Assembly: GCF_964355755.1 (NCBI RefSeq)
Contig: NC_092675.1
Span: forward strand, 28,918,912 to 28,982,911
Length of the DNA stretch: 64,000 nt
DNA from: Antedon mediterranea
Lineage: Eukaryota > Echinodermata > Crinoidea > Comatulida > Antedonidae
Direction: 5' to 3'
The notes beneath the pieces are model-generated. The model was not told the DNA's origin, made no database searches, and saw only the letters and a program-made list of their open reading frames with translations. How positions within the stretch are numbered: position 1 is the stretch's first letter; each line of letters opens with the position of its first letter. Positions 1-10,010 of this stretch are shown here, piece by piece. The position numbers and the translations under genes are program-made.

Positions 1-480
1 TGTATTGAACTTGAAGAACACTCTTGTAAAGTAAAGATTCGGGGATAAGCCCACCTATTCTCAAAGGATAAGGAGGACACCCATTCCCATAGATTCCTCT
101 TCCAGGACGGTGGTCAATGCAGCCGGTGGTCAATGCAGCCGGCACTCAGATCATTTTAGGCACATTAATAAAGATCCTGAGATGACAGCCCTTTTCTTGA
201 GTAATTTATAAAATGTAAATATTTTGGATAGATTAAATATACTATTAGCACATTAATAATTAATAAAATGTTTACTTTTTTCTGATGATAGTGTAATAAT
301 AAGGAACTGCTTATTTGTGAAAAAGATTGTATAAACATTTCATGCAAATTAACAATAAAAACTAAACTGTAGCAGTCACTGGTATCTTTAAATTGTTTTG
401 TTTCCTTCTTTTGCATGTTGATGTTCCTAAAACAAATAAAACTGAAAGTGAAATAAAGTGTAGACATCTGACGACAGTTT
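1..480 (+). other. 3' flank of an upstream tail-B receptor copy
   Basis: This stretch matches the DNA that follows the tail-B genes ending at 6,839, 16,420 and 22,974. It contains the same block running from a conserved start near base 1 to two AATAAA signals 17 nt apart (435-440 and 452-457). No receptor coding sequence precedes it in the window, so the gene it belongs to lies just left of base 1. This shows that the array extends beyond the window. Confidence 0.8.
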
Positions 481-1740
481 TAGACTACCATTTGTTTAAA
501 CTATTGCTCACATCATATTACTTATACATTTTTCAATTATTTGTTCAGCAAAACCATTAAATTATTTTTATTGAAAATGTTGGAATTTTAGTGGTATATT
601 CAAATAAAAATAAAGAAACAAAACTATGTAACACATTAGACAAAAGTATTGATTTACACAGTTATTATAACAACTTAACTCCAGTAAATTTGGTAGAGCA
701 AGTTGAGGTGCAAATTCTAAACCCTGTTGCTCTTTCTCATTCTCATTAGCAAAACTACATTTATCTTGAGAATATTGATACATGTATAAAACATAAACAT
801 TTTGAATGTTACAAGCACATTAAAATGTGCTTGTAAAAAATCCCGAAATATTATTGTACTAATTTAATTGTACAATAATACTGAGATTTTATACATATGT
901 CAGGCAGTGGAGTCCGGTGGTTATCAAGAGGACACGGACATGTACTACTCATTCCCCTCAAATGAGTGCATTGGGTGCATTGCGTTATCCCAGTTAGCTT
1001 CACTATGTATGAGCTGAAAGGGTGTATCAAGTCATGCCATACAGTAATTTAAATAGTAACTTAAATTCCTAATTGGTTCCCACCCCATCCACCCCCATTT
1101 TAGTGGATTTTAATTTCGTATGTCTCATGGTCTTTTTATATTTGCTATTGTGATTTAAACTTTTTAGATTTGTAAACAATTTCATGTAATTCATAGCATG
1201 TTCTTATAGCTATTGCTTTGAATTGTTAATGTTTTTCAATATACTGCAAAAACTAAATACACACATAAGTAGCTTTTTTTATTTTAGAGTTAGAAAATGA
1301 TTATACTAAAAGAACTATATAGTTATACTTTAGAATTAAATGGTACAAATAATTGTTTTCTATGAGTTTAATGTAGAAAATATTGTTATTTTTTTGTGTA
1401 ATAAAAATAAAAAGCATAAAAATGCTCTCTCTATTAAATATAATACAAAAAACATTTAATAATTTCCTACCACATCTCTTGCATAATAATAGATCAGTAT
1501 TTCGTTGTTCATTTCGGTTTCGATCATAAACACAAAACCTGACACTGCCATCATGAGTTGATGTTATATGATTTTGGCTGAGCAATTATAGATGGCGCAC
1601 TATAGGTTTGCTTTTTCAATGGCATACTATTTTTCCATTGGAACTGTTGCGAGATAAAGCAACTCAAAATGTTTACAAGCTGATTTATAAATGGAAGTAT
1701 TTGAACATCACTTAAAAATTACCAATGCCATGTGATATGA
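481..1740. other. Intergenic spacer, no gene seen
   Basis: AT-rich spacer that aligns by eye with 16,970-18,310 upstream of the gene at 18,568, so it belongs to a duplicated block of tail-B 3' flank, spacer and type I promoter. The 94-codon minus-strand open frame at 1,301-1,585 has no recognisable domain and I do not call it. Confidence 0.6.
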
Positions 1741-1995
1741 AATCAACCAATAAGATGGCAAAGATATACTTAAGTTTGTTATAAATGTAACTACTCTACC
1801 ATGATCTAAGCAGTGACAATTGAAGAACAAAAGAAGAATTGTGTCCAACTTTTCTTGGGAAAATTAGAAAAACACTGACAGTATATAAAGTTTGTATGCT
1901 ATTTAAATGAATCAATCTTCTATGAAAGTTTTTACTGTAAATACTCAAGTGGACAAGCTGTTGTAATTTGTTGTTTATAGATTAAACTGAATACA
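1741..1995 (+). promoter_or_regulatory. Type I receptor promoter and leader (gene 1)
   Basis: A CCAAT box (1,748-1,752) lies upstream of a TATA box, TATATAAA at 1,882-1,889, exactly 114 nt before the ATG at 1,996. The genes at 11,360 and 18,568 have the same spacing. A 19-codon upstream ORF (1,907-1,966, with a second in-frame ATG at 1,922) is conserved in all three type I copies. The transcription start is inferred near 1,912, so the second uATG is the likelier one in the mRNA. Confidence 0.7.
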
Positions 1996-4061
1996 ATGAA
2001 CAGGAATTTTGAACTAAATACAATGTTGTTTCAATGCTTTTCAACTATACAACTTAGAATATTATTGATGGTTACTTGTTGCTTGCATGTTGTTTCACCT
2101 GAGCTAACACACCCACCATTTGTATTTGTGGGGAAAAAACCAATAATCATAAGTACTGAAGACAAAACTGTTTTTGCTGGCCAAGAACTTTCTTTCATTT
2201 GTAGATTTGAATGGTTTCAAACACGTATCCACCAAATAGAAATAAAGCTTTCACTAAATGGTTCTTTTCTACCTAAAGATTCAGTTAAGATTGTTAAAGT
2301 TTTCTCAAATGGGGATTACAGTATACAGGATTTTACAGTAACAATTTTAAATCTCACAGAGCTTCACACAGGATCATATAATGTGTCTATGATAATGGTA
2401 TGTATGTAATATCTGAGCAAGAGAAATCAATTACAGTTTGGCCAATTCCAGTGAATCCTAAATGTACATCTTTGCAGCCATTTTATTTTGAAGGACAAGA
2501 AGTTAGCACCAAATGTGAAGCTATTGCTACATATCCAGACATTACACTAAAATGGAACTCAGATAATTACACTTCTCAAAATCCTCACATCATAACATTT
2601 ATTGCAAAGAAAGAATTGAATGGGTTTGAATATCGATGTTTAATTAACATACCATCATGGAGCTCAAAAAGCTTTGATTGTAAAATTATAATTGTTGTCT
2701 CAAATATTGAGATTGTTGCTAATAATTTTACATTAGGACAACCAGCAGCATTGCAATGCATTGTGGGTAACACAACTCAAGTACTCAACTATACTTGGAC
2801 ATCAGAAAAAAGTAGTTTAAAAAGAGGAATTCAACAAAATTCAAATTGTAAAAGTATCAATGGTGGTAGCAGCAAAAATACCAACTGTTCAACATTAGGC
2901 AATGAGAAGATTCTGAACATTGAGAATGTGACAGCTGATATGAACAATACTGTTATCACTTGTGAGGTACAAGGGTACAATGTTATTGGAAGAAACTCTA
3001 GTATACTTACTGTTAAAGAAAATACTGTAGAACATACAACAGAAACAATAACTATAACAGATAAAACTATGACTACTAGAGAAAAACATAATGGAAATGA
3101 CAGTGACACTGACAGTAAGTTAATTTATTTTGTTGTTGGAATATTTGGATCTGTTACATTATTGATATTCCTAATCTATATTGTGAGAATTTGCTTCCAA
3201 TTTGTCACAAAATCTTCAAACCAAAGCAGCGGGGTTGGTACAATACAAGCTATTGTAAGCTATGATAACGATTCTTACAGAACAGTGCCATTGGTGGTTC
3301 GTGCACCACCACCCAAGTTTGCCACTAAACTCCACCATACATCACAGCAATTATTAACAGACAACCAGATGAGTTCTGCTTCGAGTGTGATCTCTTTACC
3401 AGATGAAAGACAACGTCAAGGCATGAAACAAACATGGATATCGACACGTCACCTAACACCAGTACATTCAACCACTACATTTGGATCTAGTGATGACGAA
3501 TATACACACAGCATTGGTGAAATGTTTGATGACCCTATGTATGATGAGATAAATTCTAAAACATTGAAAAATCAGAGGGAAGATTTGAGAACAGAAGCAG
3601 ACCAAGTTGAACCTACTTGGAGTGGTGCAATACACAGAGATGGCAACGGAGCTGATGGTGATAAACACAAAACAAACACTGAAGATCCATATCAAGAAAT
3701 TGGAAATGAGTTTACAGCAAGAAACAAAAGACGAACATCAGAAGAAAATGCTTTGAATCCGTATGAGAAAATATCAGAATTGGAAGCTGGTTTTAATTCC
3801 GAAGAGGTGAATGAAAGTATCTATTCACAACCAGATAAGAAGAAATCCTCTCAAGAGACATGCCCTGATAATAAACAAGAGTTTGGAAAAACACAAACAA
3901 AATCAAACGGCAGTGAAACAGAACATATCTACTCTCAAGTTAACAAAAAGTTGAAAAACAAAGTTTTAAAGGATCAGTATCTGGAGATATATGCAGAGAC
4001 TGTGGACGTTGTCAGGAGTGATGGAAGTGAGTCTGAAGATGAAACAGAAACTACATGTTAA
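1996..4061 (+). pseudogene. Ig receptor gene 1, ectodomain I + tail A, frameshifted
   Basis: The gene encodes a signal peptide, three Ig-like domains, a short stalk, a TM helix (around 3,115-3,195) and a long tyrosine-rich tail A. The reading frame breaks once. The Tyr-Lys-Cys of Ig1, intact in the copies at 11,360 and 18,568, has lost one A of an AAA codon near 2,381. The first frame then ends at 2,409. The correct downstream frame is open through to 4,061, so everything else is well preserved. The tail carries YDEI, YQEI, YEKI, YSQP, YSQV and YLEI. The 3' flank has AATAAA at 4,109-4,114. A single-base deletion in an otherwise clean gene may be a recent inactivation, an allele or a sequencing error. 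An Ig receptor identity is certain; a function is not. Confidence 0.85.
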
Positions 4062-4920
4062 TGGAAGACCGGTACCTATAAAGGTGAAAACTATACAAGG
4101 TATTTTGCAATAAATTAATATTATTTCTTATGCGATTTATTACTCATGTGTAAAATCAAAAGCTTTGAGATTGATAGAGAGTTGCTATCATTCCTAATAA
4201 AATAGCTAGCACTTTAAATGGTCATCACATTATATTTCTATGTACTTTTACTTATAGTATATAGTAAATTGAATATTGCTTAACAAACAATTTTAATGGC
4301 ACATAGTAATTTACTATTTAACCAAGTAAAAATCAGAAGAAATTCTAGTTGTCTTTGTAAAAGTTTTCACAGCTTATAATTTATATTGGTGAAATTGAAA
4401 ACAAATAATGTGTTTATTATCATATTTACATTACAAATAAAATTATAATTATTCCAGGTGAACTTTCAATTATGCAAATAAACAAGAAACAATAGTAGTG
4501 CGATGATAATTTTTAGATTAACATTTAGATAATGTAGGAAAACAGTTTTTTGTGGACATAACAAATATTAATTCTTAATACCATGAACAGCAAATGGCAT
4601 AAATAATAGCACATAAAAAGTATTTACTTATTATTATTTTTTAGATTTTATTCCTTTCACATAAAATAAAAAATACAGCAATACAAATCTAGGGATAGGA
4701 ACATGCAAAGTGGTTTTATTATTAAATGCATTGCAATAATATTTTCTTTAAGTCATTGAAAGAAAATAAAGAATTTAAATAAACCATGATTGTAAACCAC
4801 ACTAAACTATAATAATTCATTAATAACAGACTATACAGAAACCAACTTGCACCTAAAAACGCACATAAAACAAAACTAAATCACTGTATATACAGTTTGT
4901 ATCAAGGGGAATTGCTCCGA
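4062..4920. other. Spacer between genes 1 and 2
   Basis: Holds the tail-A 3' UTR, then AT-rich sequence with no gene. It is nearly the same sequence as 35,118-35,870, between genes 9 and 10, which marks a duplicated block consisting of a tail-A end, a spacer and a type II gene start. Confidence 0.7.
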
Positions 4921-5183
4921 AATAATGATTGGCTAGAAATTTGCCAATCAAAATGAGGCTTACATAGTAATTGAACTGCACACATGTACAATATATATAT
5001 GTACGAGATATATTCACTACAGTAATCAACCAAAAAATAGAGCATACATCACACATCATCTTGGAGTACTCACAAATTGAAAGACTCTACCGTTTACATG
5101 TTAATTTTTATATTTGAAGACTGTATGAAAAATACTGTTTTGGATTGTGAACAGATTCAGAATTGAGGAACAACACCTGTACA
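4921..5183 (+). promoter_or_regulatory. Type II promoter with paired CCAAT boxes and uORF (gene 2)
   Basis: TGATTGGC (4,926-4,933) and GCCAATCA (4,943-4,950) form a perfect 8-bp inverted repeat of CCAAT boxes, conserved before the type II genes at 36,139, 47,439 and 51,404. An AT stretch at 4,992-5,000 may serve as a TATA element. A 22-codon upstream ORF (5,098-5,166) ends 17 nt before the true ATG. Confidence 0.65.
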
Positions 5184-6839
5184 ATGTTGTCACAATTGTT
5201 TACTTTAAATTTTCAAATAATGATTATGGCTTCATGTTTGCATACTACAACATCAGAAACAGAACATTTACCACCAGGAACTCCAACAGTACGCATACAT
5301 ATTGAAAAAAAAGAATATTATTTTGTGGACCAAGAACTTCAAGCTACTTGTACATTTGAATCATTCAACAGGGAAGGAAGTTTAAATAAAATGTACATTC
5401 AACTTTTACTAAATGATACAGTTTTACCAATTGATCCATCACAGATTCTCACTAAACATGTAAGTAAAGATTACATGACACAGGATTATCGAATACCAAT
5501 TTCAAAACTCACAGAGTCTCACACAGGATCATATAAATGTGGATATATAGATGATAAGGGTTTACATAAATCTTCTACACAAAACATTACAGTTTGGCCA
5601 ATTCCAAAGGATCCAAACTGTACATCCTCCCAACCATTCTATTTTAAAGAACAAAACGTGACCTTAACATGTGAAGCCATTGCTTCATATCCAGATCTTG
5701 AATTGAGATGGAACCCTGATAAACCAGCTTCTAAAAACAATCACAACAAAATATTAATTGCTAATAAAGATGTGGAAAGTCGTTGCATAATGAATGTACC
5801 ATCATGGAACTCAACAACATTTTTTTGTGATATTAAAATTTTAGTCACAAATCTTGAAGTGTATAATATTGATAATTTTACATTAGGACAACCAGCAACA
5901 TTGCAATGCATTGTAGGTACCATCAATAATACTGTTCCAGAACTAAACTATACTTGGATATCAGAGTCTAGCAGTTTAAACAAAGAAATAAAACAAAATG
6001 CAAATCCAAATTGCAAGAAAACCAATAGTAATAATAGCAACAGCACAAACTGCATTGGAGAAGACAATATTCTGAACATTGAGAAAGTGACAGCTAATAT
6101 GAACAATGCTGTTATCACTTGTGAGGTACAAGGGTACAATGTTATTGGAAGAAACTCTAGTATACTTACTGTAAATGGACTACCTACTGTAGAACCTACA
6201 ACAGATACAATAACTACTACAGAATCTATAACAAATGCAATAACTACTATAGAAACTACAACAGAGAAAATTATGACTACAAAAGAAAAACATACTGGAA
6301 ATGAAAATGCAAATAAAGATGAAACAAAAAGTAGTAACAATAACAATCTAATTTACTTTGTTGTTGGTATATTTGGATCTCTCACATTATTAATATTTCT
6401 AATCCTTGTTGTCGGAATTTGTATCCAGGGCATAAAAAAATCTTCAAACCAAAGCAGCGGGGTGGGTACAACTCCACCTACTATCAGCTATGTCAATGAC
6501 TCTTACAACACAGTACCATTTTCCACCAGTGCACAATCTACATCAGACAATACACAATCTCATGAAGATATTATTTTCCATAATCTCAATAAAGAAGAGA
6601 ATGCTGAATTCCATATTTATCAGGACATCAACACAACGTCTGATGACATCACTGGTGACTACCTAATTCCTTTGACAATAGTTAAACAATTTGATCACAG
6701 CTCTAATTGTGAACAAAATGTAAAAGATATGAAACATGAAGCTTGTGAAGGAAAGGTAAAGTCAACAAGCAATCTGGAAGTTAACAACACAGATGAAAAT
6801 GTTGATTTACACACTTATTATGACATCAGAAACTTTTGA
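5184..6839 (+). CDS. Ig receptor gene 2, ectodomain II + tail B
   Basis: Intact 551-aa single-exon gene. The open frame extends to a TTG at 5,163, but the ATG at 5,184 starts the signal peptide shared with the type II copies at 47,439 and 51,404, so I use it. Residues 1-20 are a signal peptide. Three Ig-like domains follow, each with its Cys pair, then many N-glycosylation sites, a Thr-rich stalk and a TM helix encoded near 6,345-6,420. The tail has YVND (a Grb2-type YxN), YNTV, YQDI, YLIPL and YYDI. The juxtamembrane residues (IKKSSNQSS) are of tail-A type, while everything after about 6,465 is tail B, so the gene is a mosaic. Likely a cell-surface recognition receptor signalling through SH2 proteins; the ligand is unknown. 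Confidence 0.93.
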   Translation: MLSQLFTLNFQIMIMASCLHTTTSETEHLPPGTPTVRIHIEKKEYYFVDQELQATCTFESFNREGSLNKMYIQLLLNDTVLPIDPSQILTKHVSKDYMTQDYRIPISKLTESHTGSYKCGYIDDKGLHKSSTQNITVWPIPKDPNCTSSQPFYFKEQNVTLTCEAIASYPDLELRWNPDKPASKNNHNKILIANKDVESRCIMNVPSWNSTTFFCDIKILVTNLEVYNIDNFTLGQPATLQCIVGTINNTVPELNYTWISESSSLNKEIKQNANPNCKKTNSNNSNSTNCIGEDNILNIEKVTANMNNAVITCEVQGYNVIGRNSSILTVNGLPTVEPTTDTITTTESITNAITTIETTTEKIMTTKEKHTGNENANKDETKSSNNNNLIYFVVGIFGSLTLLIFLILVVGICIQGIKKSSNQSSGVGTTPPTISYVNDSYNTVPFSTSAQSTSDNTQSHEDIIFHNLNKEENAEFHIYQDINTTSDDITGDYLIPLTIVKQFDHSSNCEQNVKDMKHEACEGKVKSTSNLEVNNTDENVDLHTYYDIRNF

Positions 6840-7496
6840 TATATGTCATTGATGATACAGGACTCTTATCTATAGAACCATAGTCTGAATATAATAGAAC
6901 ATAAATATATACTGTATTGAACTTGAAGAACACTCTTGTAAAGTAAAGATTCAGGGTTAAGCCCACCTATTCTCAAAAGATAAGGAGGAAACCCATCCCC
7001 ATAGATTCCTCTTCCAGGACGGTGGTCAATGCAGCCGGTGGTCAAGGCAGCCGGCACTCAGATCATTTTGGGCACATTCCTAAAGATTCTGAGATGACAG
7101 GCCCTTTTTTGAGTAATTTATAAAATGTAAATATTTTGGATAGATTAAATATATCATTAGCACATAATAAATAAAAAAATTTTCTGATGATGTGTAATAA
7201 TCAGGAACTGCTTATTTGTGAAAAGGATTGTATAAACATTTCATGCAAATTAACAATAAAAACTAAACTGTAGCAGTCACTGGTATCTGTAAATTGTTTT
7301 GTTTCCTTCTTTTGCATGTTGATGTTTCTAACAAATAAAACTGAAAGTGAAATAAAGTGTAGACATCTGACGACAGTTTTAGACGACCATTTGTTTAAAC
7401 TATTGCAACATATTCATTTCAAATTATTATTTGTTCAGCAAATATTAATTGTTTTTTAAATGGAATGTTTCTCACATGACATAAACAAGGCCATAA
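6840..7496. other. Tail-B 3' UTR and spacer
   Basis: Homologous to 1-510, 16,495-17,000 and 23,040-23,540. Two AATAAA signals lie at 7,334-7,339 and 7,351-7,356. The sequence ACCATTTGTTTAAACTATTG near 7,386-7,405 is an empty site for the TTAA-flanked MITE that occupies the same position after gene 6. No gene is seen. Confidence 0.65.
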
Positions 7497-7530
7497 GCCA
7501 TTAAGTCGCGTGCTACAATGCATAGTGATA

Positions 7531-7625
7531 CCGGACCGACAGACAGACCGACAGACCGACAGACAGACCGACAGACCGACAGACCGACAGACCGACAGAC
7601 CGACAGACCGACAGACCGACAGACC

Positions 7626-7671
<46 letters not shown>

Positions 7672-7690
7672 GAGACCGACCGACCGACAT
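7531..7690. repeat. (GACA/GACC)n tetranucleotide array, left
   Basis: Imperfect array of GACA and GACC units, about 160 bp long. It creates long open frames in several phases on both strands (Asp-Arg-Gln-Thr and Ser-Val-Cys-Leu repeats) that are not genes. A shorter copy is at 9,903-9,971. Confidence 0.9.
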
Positions 7691-8251
7691 AGTGAACTAT
7701 ACTGACCGAAATTACTGAACATGTTTAAAAATGTTGAAATGTTTAAAAACATTTATTTTTTTAAATTTACACGTGCGTAGCCTGTCACTTTCGACGTGCT
7801 CGTATAACGTAATTTCGAGTTGAAAAGTAAGTCATAAAACAGAAATCGGGCAAAAAGAGTGCGCAATAACATTTTACGCGCAGTGCGCGCGCAAAAATAT
7901 GCACACTCATGGCAATTTTGTAAACGCTTAAAATTGCCTGAAATGTACTCTTATTTCATCGAAAATAAATTTTGAAAATGTTAAGCGCGCGTACGCATGC
8001 GTTACATGCGCTACGCACGTAATTGTATTGCCATATGATGATATTTTATGCCCTGAAATTTATGAGTACCAAATTTTATTTAATTGTGATTCATGGTTGT
8101 GAAGATATGATTACAAACGTGATTTCGTTAAATCGTGCGTAGACCGCGTAATTTTTTATTGCGCACCGTGAAAACATAACCACATTGATTCCTGGCCATA
8201 AGGAATATACTGTGAAAAATTGACCTAGCTAGATTAAACTGATATCAAGAT

Positions 8252-9861
8252 CAGTGGTGGCGCCAGCGGGGGGGCTACGGGGGCTCTGGCCCCCTCGTCG
8301 GGGAGCCTAGCCCCCCCATCGGGGAACACGGGTACTTTTTGTCGGGGAATATAATATACAGTAAAAAACGTTCGCGTTCACTTCATACAGCTTCAGCGCC
8401 TAGAAAACCACGACGTTCCATTGACCGTGAGAGTAGGGCTATTATGCACTTTTATGCATTCATTATTGCCAGCGATCTAACTTACTACTAAACATTAGCT
8501 AGGTACGCACTTGTCTGGCGGTATCCCTTTGTACGAATCGTTCAACGTTGGGTTGAGACGCGTGATATCAAGTTCCATCCAGGGACCAAAATGTGTAATG
8601 TAGTTATTTTCCAGGCGAAGTTTACCGACGGTTAACGAAGGGAACACGGGTACTTTTTGTCGGGGAATATATAATATACAGTAAAAAGCGTTCGCGTTCA
8701 CTTCGTAGCTAGCTTCAGCGCCTAGAAAACCGCGACGTTTCATTGACCGTGAGAGTACGTCAGAGTGATATTATGCACTTTATTTGCATTCATTATTGCC
8801 AGCGATCTAACTTACTACTAAACAATAGCTAGGTACGCACTTGTCTGGCGGTATCCCTTTGTACGAATCGTTCAACGTTGGGTCGAGACGCGTGATATCA
8901 TGTTCCATCAGGGGACCAAAATGTGTACTGTAGTTATTTTCCAGGCGAAGTTTACCGACGGTTACGTTGTGTACTGTGTCGACGTACGCTACACTACAGC
9001 AAAAACGAATTAAGTTAATTGTTCGTATGTTCACCAATTTTTTAATTTACAAGTAACCTTCTGTACCGTGGGGCACCTAAAATAAATTTTTCATCCATTA
9101 CTAAACAAAAAAAAAGTGCCATTTTCGCTTAGCCAACATCTTATTATAGCTAAGTTATTACATTTTCAATGTCCTGTATGTCATGAATTTCTCACCACTC
9201 GGAAGTCCAGATGGTACGCACGCATACACTTGGGAGGAATAAACTTATTTCCCCGACTGAAAAAGGTCTACTTGCGTTTTTTAAGCCTCTAGGCCTGATG
9301 TTTCCAAAGTATAAAATGCAATTTTTTGAAGACCTGCAGCTCTAGTTTTAAACATTTTCTTAGCTCAGCCCCCCAACAATAAAGCTGGTCATATTTCGAA
9401 GTACAAGAAGTGCATTTTCCGGGACCTAACATCTCTAATTTTTTTTTCTACATTTCTTAGCTCAGTCACAACCATGATAGGGACTTATATATTTTGTTTC
9501 ATGTTTTGAAGTATAAGTCCAATTTTCGGGACCTCCAACTCTATTTTTCTAAATTTTCTTTGAACTTTTATTTTTTAAATTGAAAAATATGGATTGAAAC
9601 AGTCATCGCGCATCGTTTTTTTGCACGCAGTATTTTATTTATGCATTATAAAAAATGGAAAAAATGGCTACCCTAAATCTGATTAAAATTACCTCAAATG
9701 ACGCTAGAACGCGTTGCTTCCGGGGGCTTCGCCCCCTGGACCCCCACCGGGGGCCCTTGGCGGCCCCCTGGCCTCCAGCCTAGTGATGCTCGCTTCGCTC
9801 GCATAGCCCCCTCGTCGGGGAATGTAGCCCCCGCGTCGGGAAGATCCTGGCGCCACCCCTG
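8252..9861. mobile_element. Non-autonomous hAT-like DNA transposon, 1,610 bp
   Basis: The left end CAGTGGTGGCGCCAG and right end CTGGCGCCACCCCTG are terminal inverted repeats. They are flanked by a perfect 8-bp target duplication ATCAAGAT (8,244-8,251 and 9,862-9,869). The 8-bp duplication and the CAG start fit the hAT superfamily. The ends are rich in G/C runs. No transposase is encoded; the open frames at 8,495-8,743 and 8,807-9,037 come from an internal duplication. Confidence 0.85.
8322..8965. repeat. Internal direct tandem duplication inside the hAT-like element
   Basis: Two copies of about 320 bp, near 8,322-8,638 and 8,640-8,965, both beginning GGAACACGGGTACTTTTTGT and both holding the same ACGCGTGATATCA and ACCGACGGTTA sequences. 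They differ by scattered substitutions and small indels, so the duplication is old relative to the clean target duplication. Confidence 0.8.
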
Positions 9862-9902
9862 ATCAAGATAAGGTCAGAAAGCGATAAAACGCATAGTGAT
9901 AC

Positions 9903-9971
9903 CGGACCGACAGACAGACAGACCGACAGACAGACCGACAGACAGACAGACAGACCGACCGACCGACCGAC
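9903..9971. repeat. (GACA/GACC)n tetranucleotide array, right
   Basis: Shorter partner of the array at 7,531-7,690, in the same orientation and with the same flanking words on both sides. Confidence 0.85.
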
Positions 9972-10010
9972 ATAGTGAACTATAGAGTCGCTTCCACGCG
10001 ACTAAAAATA

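Larger units (their letters stand above)
7500..10005. mobile_element. Composite inverted-repeat element with tetranucleotide arrays, interrupted by a hAT-like insertion
   Basis: AGTCGCGTG (7,504-7,512) and its complement CACGCGACT (9,995-10,003) form the outer termini. Just inside each end lies the same module: ATAGTGATACCGGACCGACA, a GACA/GACC array, then GACATAGTGAACTATA. The interior (about 7,700-8,243) is CpG-rich, unlike the surrounding AT-rich DNA. Without the nested insert the element would be about 0.9 kb. No transposase frame is present, so it is non-autonomous or decayed. The superfamily is not determined. Confidence 0.6.

Noticed and set aside
2381-2425. Splice donor (GGTATGTATG) as an explanation for the break in gene 1
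   Set aside because: Paralogues keep the same GGTATGTA in frame and translate through it, and there is no matching acceptor. A one-base deletion explains the break fully.
2831-3109. Recurring minus-strand open frames over the Ig3-stalk region (also near 5,948, 12,205, 25,964, 30,079, 33,839, 36,903, 41,200, 44,244, 48,230 and 52,195)
   Set aside because: They are the antisense of the low-complexity Thr/Asn/Ser-rich stalk, which rarely gives stops on the other strand. They are conserved only because the sense strand is.
5163-5183. TTG starts for the type II genes (5,163 and 36,118), for gene 6 (21,357) and for a part of gene 7 (25,512)
   Set aside because: This is nuclear animal DNA, and ATG codons at 5,184, 36,139 and 21,384 begin the signal peptides. 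The 25,512 frame is the in-frame continuation of gene 7 after a nonsense codon.
6610-6700. ITAM in tail B (YQDI followed by YLIPL)
   Set aside because: The spacing is 10 residues and the second site has Pro at +3, so it does not fit YxxI/L-x(6-8)-YxxI/L. It is only noted as a tyrosine pair.
7510-7752. Open frames of Asp-Arg-Gln-Thr and Ser-Val-Cys-Leu repeats
   Set aside because: They are products of the tetranucleotide array, which lacks stops in several frames.
8495-9037. Two similar minus-strand open frames inside the hAT-like element
   Set aside because: They come from the internal tandem duplication of the element, show no transposase motifs and differ in their ends.
7531-9971. CRISPR-like look of the regular GACA/GACC arrays
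   Set aside because: The period is 4 bp, there are no spacers, and the context is eukaryotic.
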